A stretch of 64,000 nucleotides of DNA, taken from assembly GCA_002721445.1 (NCBI GenBank), contig PBKN01000005.1, positions 281,689-345,688 on the forward strand, given 5' to 3'. Origin of the DNA: Chloroflexota bacterium. GTDB taxonomy: Bacteria > Chloroflexota > Dehalococcoidia > Lucifugimonadales > GCA-002723415. This document shows, piece after piece, positions 45,787 through 55,832 of this stretch (the stretch's first letter is position 1; every line of letters starts with the position of its first letter). The notes below the pieces were generated by a model, which saw only the letters and a list, made by a program, of their open reading frames with translations, did no database searches and was not told the origin of the DNA. Position numbers and translations under genes: made by a program.

Positions 45787-47259
45787 TTATAATAATGATT
45801 CACTAGCATGGTAAATAAATTCCATCAATATATTTGGATAAATACCAAGAAAAACTAAAGCAAATAGCAAAAAAACTAAAATAGATTTAGTTAATATTGG
45901 CAAACTAATAGCAATTTGATCTTCATTATTATCAATATATATTTTACGAATAACGTGTAAATAATAATAAAGTGAGATTAAGCTAGTTATAATTGCTATA
46001 CCAACATACCATAAAGATATTTGTGTGCCTATTGCATTAAATAAATAAAATTTACTAGTAAAACCTACAAAAATTGGCAAACCTCCTAATGAAATTAATG
46101 ATGCTGTAATCAACAATGACATTAAAGGAGATCTAGCATTTAAACCTCGCATTATATCAATTTGTTCGTCATCAGAATTGCCAAAAATGATATCCACACA
46201 TAAAAATATAGCAATACTCGCTAAGCTATATGATATTAAATGTAAAATAATTCCATTAACTATTAATCTGCTAAAATCAACTATAATTAAACCTTTTTGA
46301 TCTAAAGTCCCAATTGCAGCTAAACCTAGTAAAATATAACCAGCATGACCAATACTTGAATAAGCTAATAATCTTTTTATATTTGATTGAATTAACGCTA
46401 CTACATTTCCTAACACCATAGAAACAATTGAAAATCCAATTAAAATAAGCTGCCAATCTTGTGCAATAGGGATTAATCCTACAACAAGAACGCGAATAAA
46501 TAATGCTATTACAGCAACTTTTACAAGAACAGCTAAATATGCTGTTACAGGTGTTGAAGACCCTTCATATACATCCGGCACCCACATATGAAATGGAACA
46601 ATTCCTATTTTAAACAAAAATCCTGCAATGAACATAGAAAAACCAATTATCAAACCAAGGCTCATTTCAGAATTCACACTTAATTCTTTTTGAATTTGTG
46701 TTAAATTTGTTGTTCCAAGATGACCATATATCTGACTAACTCCGTATAATAATATTGCTGAAGAAAAAGCTCCTAACAATATATATTTAATAGATGCTTC
46801 ATTTGCTCTATTGCTAAATCTATTAAATGCAACTAAAACATATAAACTAAAACTTAAAAGCTCTAAGCTTATATAAGCCGTAAGAATTTCTGCTGAACTT
46901 ACCATAAACATCATTGCTAATATGCTGAAAATCACTATACTGTAATATTCAGCTATATACGAAAAATAATTACTTACATAGCTTTTTGATGACAAAATTA
47001 ATATAGCCCCTAAAATCAAAAAAATAGATTTGAAAAATACTGCATAACCATCTAAAATTAAAATATCTCCATAGATATTAGCCTTAGTATTCCAAATAGG
47101 TATAATTGAAAATATAAAAATTAAAATTAAGCCTGCAGAAGCTATATATGCAATATATTCTTTAAACTTAGGTTTAAGAAATAAATCTAATCCAAGTATT
47201 ATAAAAGCTAAAGAGCCTACTAGTATTTCAGGTATTAGTAAATCTAAATTATTATTCAT
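45787..47259 (-). CDS. nuoN: Complex I subunit NuoN
   Basis: A 490-residue antiporter-like proton-pumping subunit with about 14 helices. Landmarks are ELLSFSLYVLVAF, KIGIVPFHMWVPDVYEGSSTPVTA (in two parts around 217-240) with the key Lys, and SSIGHAGYILLGL. It is the last gene of the operon and starts in a 4-bp ATGA overlap with nuoM. Length is normal. Confidence 0.95.
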   Translation of the reverse strand: MNNNLDLLIPEILVGSLAFIILGLDLFLKPKFKEYIAYIASAGLILIFIFSIIPIWNTKANIYGDILILDGYAVFFKSIFLILGAILILSSKSYVSNYFSYIAEYYSIVIFSILAMMFMVSSAEILTAYISLELLSFSLYVLVAFNRFSNRANEASIKYILLGAFSSAILLYGVSQIYGHLGTTNLTQIQKELSVNSEMSLGLIIGFSMFIAGFLFKIGIVPFHMWVPDVYEGSSTPVTAYLAVLVKVAVIALFIRVLVVGLIPIAQDWQLILIGFSIVSMVLGNVVALIQSNIKRLLAYSSIGHAGYILLGLAAIGTLDQKGLIIVDFSRLIVNGIILHLISYSLASIAIFLCVDIIFGNSDDEQIDIMRGLNARSPLMSLLITASLISLGGLPIFVGFTSKFYLFNAIGTQISLWYVGIAIITSLISLYYYLHVIRKIYIDNNEDQIAISLPILTKSILVFLLFALVFLGIYPNILMEFIYHASESLL

Positions 47260-48812
47260 AAGCCACCTAAAACATTGCTCAAAATCGGTGTAACACCAGA
47301 TGTAATCATATCAATAAATGGCAATGGATATAATCCTGCAAATAATATTAATCCAACCAAGATTATTCCAGCTGTGTTTTCAAATCTTGTCGCATCTAAA
47401 TTATTATTTGTATTTTGTTTATTTTCATCTGGCACACCAAAGAATACTTTAGATACTAAACGCAAAATATAAATTGCAGTAATTCCTGCTCCTATTACTG
47501 CCAAAGATCCAAATAATATTCCCAAAGAACCATAAGATTTAAAAACACCTAAGAAAATCAATATTTCAGCAGCAAACCCGCTTAATCCAGGTAATCCTAA
47601 AGATGTTAGCCCAGCAATAACAAAGAAAACAGATATATATGGCATTTTTTTAAAAATACCTTTAAGTATTAATGTGTCCCTAGTATGCATAGAGTGATAA
47701 ATTGCTCCAACAGCTAAGAAAAATAGAGCTGTCATAATACCATGAGAAAACATTTGATAAACTGCCCCAGTGAAACCCAATAATTCCATACTAGCTAAGC
47801 CCATCAGCACGTATCCCATATGACTTACACTTGAATATCCTACAACATATTTTAAATCAGTTTGACCAAGTGCTGAAAAAGCACCATAAATTACATTTAT
47901 GCACCCTAATATCATTAATAAAGGCATTAAAGAATTTGCACCCTCAGGAAGTAACGTCATGCCAATTCTAATAATTCCAAAAGCACCTAACTTCATTAAA
48001 ACCCCAGCATGAACCATGCTTACAGAAGTTGGAGCTGACACATGTCCATCAGGAGACCACGTATGAAAAGGCCACATTCCAGCTAATATCCCAAATCCAA
48101 TCATAATCATAAAGAAATTTATTTGCTGAAAATTTAACGGGAACTTATCATCTACAACTTTTTGAATTTCTAATATATTAAAAGACCCTAATCCTGCCTG
48201 TACAAATATTGCTATAATAGCAATCCAAATTAATACACTACCAGCAACTAAAAACAAAGTTAACTTCATAGCAGCATATTCTTTAGTTCTACTAAAAGTA
48301 CGAAAATCACTGCTACTACCCCAATAACCGATAAGCAAAAACATAGGCATTACAGATAATTCATAAAAAAGAAAAAAGAAAAACATATCATAAGATACAA
48401 AAACACCAAAAACACCAGCTAGCAATAGAAAATAAAGAATAAAAAAGTCTTTGCTACGATTTTGTATATTCCAAGAAGCCATAACTCCTGTAAACATCAC
48501 AATACCAGTCAATAAAACCATCATTACTGATATCCCATCAACTCCTAAATTTAAAGTTATACCTTTATCTCCTAAAGGCCAAGCTCCTTTAAGGCTTAAC
48601 CATTCCCAATCCCATAATAACTGTACTCCCCCTGAATTAATGTCATATAAAATAAATATTAAAATAGAAATTATAAAAGTAACAAAGGAAATTATTAATG
48701 CAATATATTTAACTAAATTATCTAAATATCCTGGCGTAATAAAAATTAAAGTTGCCCCGATTAACGGCAACAATATTGTCAATATTAGAATATTTTCTTT
48801 AATTAAATCCAT
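47256..48812 (-). CDS. nuoM: Complex I subunit NuoM
   Basis: A 518-residue antiporter-like subunit. LGVDGISVMMVLLTG, FFLFYELSVMPMFLLIG with the channel Glu, GMWPFHTWSPDGHVSAPTS and SVSHMGYVLMGL follow the family order. About 14 helices are predicted. It starts 13 bp after nuoL ends and overlaps nuoN by 4 bp. Confidence 0.96.
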   Translation of the reverse strand: MDLIKENILILTILLPLIGATLIFITPGYLDNLVKYIALIISFVTFIISILIFILYDINSGGVQLLWDWEWLSLKGAWPLGDKGITLNLGVDGISVMMVLLTGIVMFTGVMASWNIQNRSKDFFILYFLLLAGVFGVFVSYDMFFFFLFYELSVMPMFLLIGYWGSSSDFRTFSRTKEYAAMKLTLFLVAGSVLIWIAIIAIFVQAGLGSFNILEIQKVVDDKFPLNFQQINFFMIMIGFGILAGMWPFHTWSPDGHVSAPTSVSMVHAGVLMKLGAFGIIRIGMTLLPEGANSLMPLLMILGCINVIYGAFSALGQTDLKYVVGYSSVSHMGYVLMGLASMELLGFTGAVYQMFSHGIMTALFFLAVGAIYHSMHTRDTLILKGIFKKMPYISVFFVIAGLTSLGLPGLSGFAAEILIFLGVFKSYGSLGILFGSLAVIGAGITAIYILRLVSKVFFGVPDENKQNTNNNLDATRFENTAGIILVGLILFAGLYPLPFIDMITSGVTPILSNVLGGL

Positions 48813-48825
48813 TATTAATTACCCA

Positions 48826-50679
48826 TCACAAAATTGCCCAAGTAAGAATTAAAATTAAAAATCCAAAAAGCATACTTATCGCATACCCATGCATTTTACC
48901 TGTTTGAATCAGCTTGAGTCTCAATCCTAAAAATCTAATTGATAAAGAACTTCTGTCTACTCCAATATCATTAACAACCAATCTGTCAAACAAAGCAACA
49001 AATTGTGCAAATCTTATTATTATTTGATTAATAATATACTGATATAATTCATCAATATAATATTTATTTAAAATTAGATTATAATTCCATTTCATTTTCG
49101 ATTTGTACCAATCGATTAAGTATTTTGAATCCTTAATATAAATAAACCATGCCAATATTAAAGCTACAAATGACAAAATACTCGAAAAAACTATTAATAA
49201 TAAATTTAAATGTGCTTTATGGCCAGAAATAAAATATATAAACCCTTTAAAAGTTGAAATTTCTAATAACAATATACTCATAAAAATAGCAAGTAAAGCT
49301 AATAATATTAACGGCAAAGTCATTAAAATTGGAGATTCTCCAACTTTAGAATTGTCATTTTTTAAAGAACCAAAAAAAGTAATAAAAGTTAATCTAAACA
49401 TATATAAAGAACTTAAAAAAGCACCTGCTAATGCAGGCAACAAAATCAAAATTCCACCTTTTTCAAATACAGTCAAAAGAATTTCATCTTTACTAAAAAA
49501 TCCACTCAATGGTATTATGCCTGCCAAAGAAACAGAACCTATAATAAATGTAATTGCTGTAATTGGCATTTTATTAATCAATCCACCCATTTTTCTTATA
49601 TCTGTTTCTCCATCCATTTCATGCATTAAGGATCCTGCACCTAAAAATAATAAAGCTTTAGAAATTCCATGAACTATAAGATGAAAAATAGCAGAAGCTA
49701 CTCCCATAAAACCCAAAGACATCATCATTAATCCTAAATGACTAATTGTTGAATAAGCTAAAACACGTTTAATATCATGCATAACAATAGCCATCGTTCC
49801 AGCAAATATAAATGTAAATAAACCAATAAATACAACAAAATCTAAAACATATGGAGCTAATGAAAATAAAGGCATCATTCTAGCTACAAGATAAACTCCA
49901 GCTGCCACCATAGTAGCTGCATGAATCAAGGCGCTAACAGGAGTTGGCCCTTCCATTGCATCAGGCAGCCAAACATGAAAAGGAAATTGAGCAGATTTAC
50001 CCATAGCACCTAAAAATATTAAAAAAGTAGATATTGTTAAAATATTCTCACTTATTCCTCCATTCCTAGCAATATGAAATATAGAAGAAATATCAAATGT
50101 ACCTGTAGATTTAAAAATTAAAATTATTCCTATTAATAAAGCAACATCACCAATTCTAGTAGTAATAAATGCTTTTTTGGCAGCTTCAGATGCAGCTCTT
50201 TTTTCATACCAAAACCCTATTAATAGATATGAACCTAATCCTACTAATTCCCATGCAAAGTATAATAAAATCAAATTATCCACTAAAACAACTGTAATCA
50301 TTGCTGCAGCAAATAAACTATGTACAGAAAAGTACCAACCAAATCTAGAATCACCTTTCATATAGCTAATGGAATATATTTGAACTAGTAAAGCAACTAA
50401 AGTTATTAAACCAAGCATCGTAACTGATAAACTATCGAGTAAAATCCCCCATGTTATTCTCATATCTGAAACCACAATCCAATCAATAGAAAATTTAATC
50501 GAATTTAAATCAGATGATAAGAAATCAGTTAGTATAAAAATAAACAAAATAAATGAACACAATATTGTAAAAACTGATATTAAAGAGCTTGCTAGAGGTA
50601 CTTTGCGAGCAAAAAGAGCTGTCAATACAAAACTAACACCGCATATGATTGGAGGAATATATGTTAAATTAATACCCAT
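48826..50679 (-). CDS. nuoL: Complex I subunit NuoL
   Basis: A 617-residue antiporter-like subunit with the long C-terminal lateral helix region. Motifs include LYFAWELVGLGSYLLIGFW with the channel Glu, SAQFPFHVWLPDAMEGPTPVSALIHAATMV (split around 230-260) and TISHLGLMMMSLG. AGAGGA precedes the ATG. The lateral helix and last helices (about 510-617) are present, so proton pumping should be complete. Confidence 0.96.
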   Translation of the reverse strand: MGINLTYIPPIICGVSFVLTALFARKVPLASSLISVFTILCSFILFIFILTDFLSSDLNSIKFSIDWIVVSDMRITWGILLDSLSVTMLGLITLVALLVQIYSISYMKGDSRFGWYFSVHSLFAAAMITVVLVDNLILLYFAWELVGLGSYLLIGFWYEKRAASEAAKKAFITTRIGDVALLIGIILIFKSTGTFDISSIFHIARNGGISENILTISTFLIFLGAMGKSAQFPFHVWLPDAMEGPTPVSALIHAATMVAAGVYLVARMMPLFSLAPYVLDFVVFIGLFTFIFAGTMAIVMHDIKRVLAYSTISHLGLMMMSLGFMGVASAIFHLIVHGISKALLFLGAGSLMHEMDGETDIRKMGGLINKMPITAITFIIGSVSLAGIIPLSGFFSKDEILLTVFEKGGILILLPALAGAFLSSLYMFRLTFITFFGSLKNDNSKVGESPILMTLPLILLALLAIFMSILLLEISTFKGFIYFISGHKAHLNLLLIVFSSILSFVALILAWFIYIKDSKYLIDWYKSKMKWNYNLILNKYYIDELYQYIINQIIIRFAQFVALFDRLVVNDIGVDRSSLSIRFLGLRLKLIQTGKMHGYAISMLFGFLILILTWAIL

Positions 50680-50703
50680 AATTCCTCTTTATATTAAAAA
50701 TAT

Positions 50704-51021
50704 TTACCATTTCATCAAATCAACTTCATCTATATTAACTGAAGACTTATTTTTATAAAGACGCAAAATTATAGCTATAGCAAGAGCTAATTCAACAGCT
50801 GCTATAGTAATAATAAATACAACTATGACATGACCAAAAATTCTTTGACTTTCAGAAAAATCTCTAAAAGCAGCAAATCCAATAAAATTAATATTAACTG
50901 CATTCAACATTAATTCTATACACATTAAAATTAAAATAGCACTCCTTCTGGTCATCACGCCATAAACACCAATACAAAACATTATTGCACTTAAAATTTG
51001 TATGTGAATTAAATCTATCAA
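50704..51021 (-). CDS. nuoK: Complex I subunit NuoK
   Basis: A 105-residue subunit with three helices. The conserved membrane Glu residues are in MCIELMLNAVNINF (about 34-47) and AAVELALAIAI. It begins at a TTG in a 4-bp overlap with nuoJ. Confidence 0.95.
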   Translation of the reverse strand: MIDLIHIQILSAIMFCIGVYGVMTRRSAILILMCIELMLNAVNINFIGFAAFRDFSESQRIFGHVIVVFIITIAAVELALAIAIILRLYKNKSSVNIDEVDLMKW

Positions 51022-51509
51022 GAATCATTCCCTCTGTCTTTTAGTATTACAATCGCTCCTATTAAAGCAACTAGCAATACCAAGGATGCAATTTCAAATG
51101 GAATGCCCCAATATTCAAAAAGATCATTACTAAATTTACTAAATTTAACTAAACCTAAATTTTGAGTATCAATTTTAGTCTGATAAATACCTATTATCAG
51201 CACAATTAATGCCAGTAAGGTTAAAAATGCAGATATAGGCCAATAATTGATATTTGAGAGACTTCGAAAATCATCTATCTTGGTAAGCATTAAAGCAAAT
51301 AATATTACAGTAACAACTGCGCCACCATAAATTAAAATCTGAACAATAGCAAGAAATTCAGCCAAAAGCAAAACAAAAATTCCAGCAGTTCCTAAAAGTG
51401 CTAAAAGTAAAGAAAAAGAAGCATAGACAATATTTCTAGAAAAAATTACTCCAGCAGAACCAATCAAAACTAAAGCACTAATGATATAAAATATTATTAA
51501 AGAAATCAT
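51018..51509 (-). CDS. nuoJ: Complex I subunit NuoJ
   Basis: A 163-residue membrane subunit with five helices. The conserved helix 3 region FLAIVQILIYGGAVVTVILFALML (in two parts, 51-75) identifies it. It lies 18 bp after nuoI and overlaps nuoK. Confidence 0.94.
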   Translation of the reverse strand: MISLIIFYIISALVLIGSAGVIFSRNIVYASFSLLLALLGTAGIFVLLLAEFLAIVQILIYGGAVVTVILFALMLTKIDDFRSLSNINYWPISAFLTLLALIVLIIGIYQTKIDTQNLGLVKFSKFSNDLFEYWGIPFEIASLVLLVALIGAIVILKDRGNDS

Positions 51510-51527
51510 AAAATAAAAAAATCCACC

Positions 51528-52040
51528 CTACTCTTCATCGACTTTTTTCACAGGAACTCCACTGTTTTTCTCAGGCTGCTTAGGTTGCCAATTTGTATTT
51601 GATTGAAATTTAATTCCTAATTTCAATAATTGTTGTAAACCAAATCTATTACCATTACGAACACGCTTACTCAACTCATGTTCATGACTCATCTCAATTG
51701 CATCAAAATTACAAACCTCAACACATATCCCACACAAAATACATCTACCTAAATTTATTTCAAATTCATCAATTATTTTTTTACGCCTACTTTTGCCTTC
51801 AGAAAATAAAGGATTGTCTTTCATCTTTGCAGTCATACATTCTGTAGGGCATTCACGAACACACACCATGCATCCAGTACAATATGGTTCTTCTACATCA
51901 TAATCCCATGTGAGAGAAGGGAAACCCATAAATCTGTTTTCTACTTTTATTCTTTTTTCTGGATCCGGATATTGAGCGGTAACCGGACGCCTAAATCCAG
52001 TTTTCATAGTTACAAACAACCCAGTCAAAAACCCAATCAT
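51528..52040 (-). CDS. nuoI: Complex I subunit NuoI (two 4Fe-4S)
   Basis: A 170-residue ferredoxin-like subunit carrying clusters N6a and N6b. Both Cys sets are complete: CTGCMVCVRECP (about 54-65) and CILCGICVEVC (about 95-105). It has a charged C-terminal tail of about 50 residues. In the absence of NuoEFG it and NuoB form the whole electron wire visible here, so it is the likely docking place for an external donor. It starts 41 bp after nuoH. Confidence 0.95.
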   Translation of the reverse strand: MIGFLTGLFVTMKTGFRRPVTAQYPDPEKRIKVENRFMGFPSLTWDYDVEEPYCTGCMVCVRECPTECMTAKMKDNPLFSEGKSRRKKIIDEFEINLGRCILCGICVEVCNFDAIEMSHEHELSKRVRNGNRFGLQQLLKLGIKFQSNTNWQPKQPEKNSGVPVKKVDEE

Positions 52041-52081
52041 TAATTTAATATCCTTTATAAAATTTTATTGTTATTAAAAAG

Positions 52082-53221
52082 CTAATTAATATCAACTTCA
52101 CTTTTCTCCTTTAGAAGAGATTTAGCAGATATAACTTGAACAGTATTAATAATGTTTTTAGAAAATTTCCTCTGAATTATAACAGCACTTAATATTAATA
52201 AAATTACCGATAAAATTGGCAAAATCCATAAAGGCAATTCATCATAATATATTATACAAGCAGTAATTGTTACATTGATAAAAGCCATGGGAATTAACAT
52301 TTTCCAGCCAAACGACATTAACTGATCAATCCTTAGTCTTGGATAAGTAGCTCGTATCCAAAAAATCACACTTACAACTAAAATAGTTTTGATCAAAACT
52401 ACAAAAACAGATAATATAGTTTGTAAATTACCAGAAAATGGAATATTTGGCCAATGCCAACCGCCCAAAAACAATAAAACAGTTAATATACTAATTGTAA
52501 ATGTATTAATATACTCTGCCAGAAAGAAAACTGACCAATGGGCGCCACTATATTCAACAAAAGGACCTCCAACAACTTCGGATTCTGCGTGATGAATATC
52601 AAAAGGAGTTCTACCTAGTTCAGCTAATCCAGCAATAAAAAATAAGACTAATCCCAGAGGTTGAATAAAAATATTAGGAATTTGGGATTGTTTATCAACT
52701 ATTTCAACCAAATTTAAAGATTGACTTAATATTGCAATAGTAAGAATAGCCATTATAAGAGGAATTTCATAACTCATTAGCTGTCCTGCAGCCCTAAGCC
52801 CTCCCAAAACAGCATACTTATTTGCAGATCCCCAGCCTGCCATAATCAAGCCCAAGACAGATAACACTGATATAGCAACAATAAAAAACAATCCTAAATC
52901 TAAGCTTCGAATCACCATATTTTTACCAAAAGGAATAGTAACCCATAATAAAAATGCAGGAACAAATACAACTATTGGCGCAAACCAATATACCAATTTA
53001 TCTGCCCATGCTGGTAAAATATCTTCTTTAGAAATTAATTTAATTGCGTCTGCTATTGGCTGCAAAGCTCCATGAAAACCTACTCTCATAGGCCCCATTC
53101 TCATCTGAATTCTTGCTAAAACTTTACGCTCTAACCAGACTAATAATAATACTATTATAGTTAACGATAAAAATAATCCGGAAACATAACTAAAATAATT
53201 AAATAAATCTGCTATGCTCAC
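52082..53221 (-). CDS. nuoH: Complex I subunit NuoH
   Basis: A 379-residue membrane subunit that lines the quinone entry with NuoB and NuoD. ERKVLARIQMRMGPMRVG, KEDILP and GRTPFDIHHAESEVVGG are present. The GTG start overlaps the nuoD stop by 4 bp (GTGA), leaving no room for nuoE, F or G, which usually lie between these genes. Confidence 0.95.
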   Translation of the reverse strand: MSIADLFNYFSYVSGLFLSLTIIVLLLVWLERKVLARIQMRMGPMRVGFHGALQPIADAIKLISKEDILPAWADKLVYWFAPIVVFVPAFLLWVTIPFGKNMVIRSLDLGLFFIVAISVLSVLGLIMAGWGSANKYAVLGGLRAAGQLMSYEIPLIMAILTIAILSQSLNLVEIVDKQSQIPNIFIQPLGLVLFFIAGLAELGRTPFDIHHAESEVVGGPFVEYSGAHWSVFFLAEYINTFTISILTVLLFLGGWHWPNIPFSGNLQTILSVFVVLIKTILVVSVIFWIRATYPRLRIDQLMSFGWKMLIPMAFINVTITACIIYYDELPLWILPILSVILLILSAVIIQRKFSKNIINTVQVISAKSLLKEKSEVDIN

Positions 53222-54336
53222 CTGTCGACTTCTCCCATAATAATATCGATTGATCCTAAAATAGTAACTGCATCCGCAATATAAGCTCCTTTTAATAAAT
53301 ATTGCAATGACTGTAAGTTTGCAAAAGAAGGAGCTCTTACTTTTACTCTATAAGGTTTGTCAGACCCATCGCTTACAAGGTAAACCCCAAAATCTCCCCT
53401 AGGGCTTTCAGTTCTAAAATAAATTTCTCCTTTAGGAGGCCTAGCAATTCGACGAACTTTAGCCAATATAGGACCATCTTCCATCTGGCTCATAGCTTGT
53501 TTAATAATTTTTATTGACTGCCTGATCTCTTCCAACCTAACATAATACCTATCCCAACAGTCACCTGAAGAAGCAACAGGAATACCATAATCGAATCTAT
53601 CATAAATTGAATATGGCTTGGATACCCGGATATCTCTAGCTATTCCGCTAGCACGTAAATTTGGACCACTTACTCCAAAATCTACAGCATCACTAGCACT
53701 AATAATTCCCACATTTTTTGTCCTAGCAAGAAACATTTCATTTTTTGATAAAAGCATATCGCATTCTTCTATTCCTTGACTAACTTCATCTAATAATAAA
53801 CTCAAACGATTATTAAAGTCATCTGGAAGCTCTTCTTTAATACCTCCTATACGAAAATAATTATGCATCATTCTTGCTCCAGTTATAGATTCAAAAAAGC
53901 CTTGAATTTTCTCTCTTTCTCTAAAAGCATAAAGTACTGGAGTCATAGCTCCTACATCTAAACCATATGTCCCATAGAATAATAAATGACTTGCTATTCT
54001 ATTTAGTTCACATAAAATTACTCGAATATAACTTGCCCGGTCGGGTATATCTAATTCCATTAAACTTTCTACAGCCAAGCAGAATCCAAGCTCCATATTT
54101 AGATTTGCTACATAATCAAGCCTATCAAATAAAGTTACAACTTGAGCATATCGCTCATTTTCACACAGTTTTTCAGACCCTCTATGTAAATAACCAATAT
54201 GAGGCTTAACATCAATAATTCTTTCCCCATCTATATTTAATAACAACCTAAAAACCCCATGCGTACTTGGATGCTGGGGCCCCATATTTATCATTAAGTC
54301 TACATTATCTGAGTTTATTGTTTTATTAATTTCCAT
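53218..54336 (-). CDS. nuoD: Complex I subunit NuoD
   Basis: A 372-residue subunit with GPQHPSTHGVFRLLL at the N-terminus (quinone-site His in HPSTHG), HIGYLHRGSEKL and the C-terminal end DIIMGEVDR. It is not fused to NuoC. It is 16 bp downstream of nuoC. Confidence 0.96.
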   Translation of the reverse strand: MEINKTINSDNVDLMINMGPQHPSTHGVFRLLLNIDGERIIDVKPHIGYLHRGSEKLCENERYAQVVTLFDRLDYVANLNMELGFCLAVESLMELDIPDRASYIRVILCELNRIASHLLFYGTYGLDVGAMTPVLYAFREREKIQGFFESITGARMMHNYFRIGGIKEELPDDFNNRLSLLLDEVSQGIEECDMLLSKNEMFLARTKNVGIISASDAVDFGVSGPNLRASGIARDIRVSKPYSIYDRFDYGIPVASSGDCWDRYYVRLEEIRQSIKIIKQAMSQMEDGPILAKVRRIARPPKGEIYFRTESPRGDFGVYLVSDGSDKPYRVKVRAPSFANLQSLQYLLKGAYIADAVTILGSIDIIMGEVDR

Positions 54337-54352
54337 AAGTCTATATTAATAA

Positions 54353-54877
54353 TTACCATTCCTTATAATCATTTATAGGAAAATTTTTTCTTCCAGGATA
54401 CCCTTCAAAACCTTCAAAAAGAAGCAATGGTTCTAGATTTGGATGTCCTAAAAAGGTGACTCCAAATAAATCATGAGCCTCCCTTTCAAACCAATCTGCA
54501 GCACGCCAAATATCAATAACTGAATCAATTTCCGGGTTTTCGACTGATATAGATGTCTTGATAACTAAACTTTGCTTTAATTTAAAAGATGTTAAATGAT
54601 AAACAGCCTCAAGCTTCTCTTCATAATCAACTAAAGATATGCATTCAAGATAATTAAAATTTAACTCTGAACTGTCTTTTAATAACCTACAAGTAGATTT
54701 TATATTTTTTGACTCTATAATTAACTCAATATCTTCTTGTAAATGATTAATGTTTATATCTGGGACAGAAGGAAATCTTTTTGTTAATAAAGATATTAAT
54801 TCATCTTGCTCGGGTGTGGAAACTAAAATATCTGAATCTTCTTTGCTCTCTTTATTATTTGTCTTTTGATTTTCCAC
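54353..54877 (-). CDS. nuoC: Complex I subunit NuoC
   Basis: A 174-residue 30-kDa-type subunit. The diagnostic C-terminal half [27 protein letters not shown] (split around 122-148) and GYPGRKNFP are present. The first 30 residues are polar and variable. It uses GTG and overlaps the nuoB end by 23 bp. Confidence 0.94.
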   Translation of the reverse strand: MENQKTNNKESKEDSDILVSTPEQDELISLLTKRFPSVPDININHLQEDIELIIESKNIKSTCRLLKDSSELNFNYLECISLVDYEEKLEAVYHLTSFKLKQSLVIKTSISVENPEIDSVIDIWRAADWFEREAHDLFGVTFLGHPNLEPLLLFEGFEGYPGRKNFPINDYKEW

Positions 54878-55400
54878 TACTACTCGAATCCTTTTTTATT
54901 TTTTCTTGTAGTTGTAATATCCCATACATCAACGCTTCAGGGCGAGGAGGGCATCCAGGAACATAAATATCTACAGGAACAATATGATCTACTCCCATTA
55001 CCACCGAATAAGATCGATAATAAGGTCCTCCATTTGTTGCACAACTTCCCATGGCTATCACCCATTTTGGATCTGGCATTTGCTCATACAGTATTTTAAT
55101 AGGCTCAGCCATTTTTTTAACTACTGTACCTGCAACTATCATAACATCTGCCTGCCTTGGAGAAGGCCAGGTTACAATCCCAAAACGATCAAAATCATGA
55201 TGAGACATATGAGTGCTAATCATTTCAATAGCACAACACGCTAATCCAAAAGATAAAGTCCACAGAGATGATTTTCTGGCGTTAGCAAAAAGGTCATTTG
55301 ATTTACATACAACAGCATTCGGCAAAACTTTTTCAAAAATACTTGGTTCTGCAATATTTCCTTTGTGTAAATTATCATCACCTATTGATTCTATTGCCAT
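54855..55400 (-). CDS. nuoB: Complex I subunit NuoB
   Basis: A 181-residue subunit bearing cluster N2. The four ligands are Cys55 and Cys56 (GLACCAIEM), Cys120 ([10 protein letters not shown]) and Cys150 (VPGCPPRPE). GGAG stands seven bases before the ATG. It overlaps nuoA by 10 bp and nuoC by 23 bp. Confidence 0.96.
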   Translation of the reverse strand: MAIESIGDDNLHKGNIAEPSIFEKVLPNAVVCKSNDLFANARKSSLWTLSFGLACCAIEMISTHMSHHDFDRFGIVTWPSPRQADVMIVAGTVVKKMAEPIKILYEQMPDPKWVIAMGSCATNGGPYYRSYSVVMGVDHIVPVDIYVPGCPPRPEALMYGILQLQEKIKKDSSSSGKSKDK

Positions 55401-55759
55401 TCTAAAACTCCTTTTTTCCAGGCGTAAATCAGTCCAAAAAACAAAATAGCAATGAACAAAATCATTTCATAAAAGACAATTGGTACTGCTTTTACAAATA
55501 TTAGTGCCCATGGAAACAAAAAAACAGCTTCAATATCAAAAAGTAAAAAAAGAATAGCAAATACATAATAACGAATGTTAATTTGAGACCAATTATACGA
55601 ATCAGGCAATATACCACATTCATAGGGTGCATCTTTAATTTCAGATTTACGCTTTGGGGCAATCAAAAAAGAAATTAAAAACATTCCTAATACAGACGAT
55701 AGTCCTAAAAAACCCATAATAGCTATTACAGCCCAATTAAGGTCATATCCTAAAGGCAA
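55391..55759 (-). CDS. nuoA: Complex I subunit NuoA
   Basis: A 122-residue three-helix subunit and first gene of the nuo operon. [11 protein letters not shown] and [22 protein letters not shown] (in parts, 64-85) are diagnostic. The start is TTG with AGGAG six bases upstream. The AIR-synthase-like gene ends 74 bp before, on the same strand. Confidence 0.95.
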   Translation of the reverse strand: MPLGYDLNWAVIAIMGFLGLSSVLGMFLISFLIAPKRKSEIKDAPYECGILPDSYNWSQINIRYYVFAILFLLFDIEAVFLFPWALIFVKAVPIVFYEMILFIAILFFGLIYAWKKGVLEWQ

Positions 55760-55832
55760 AATTAGCTCCTAATATAAAACTGCGTTGGCTCTAAATAATT
55801 TTAGCATCGGCTTTAAATCACTGTCAAACTAT

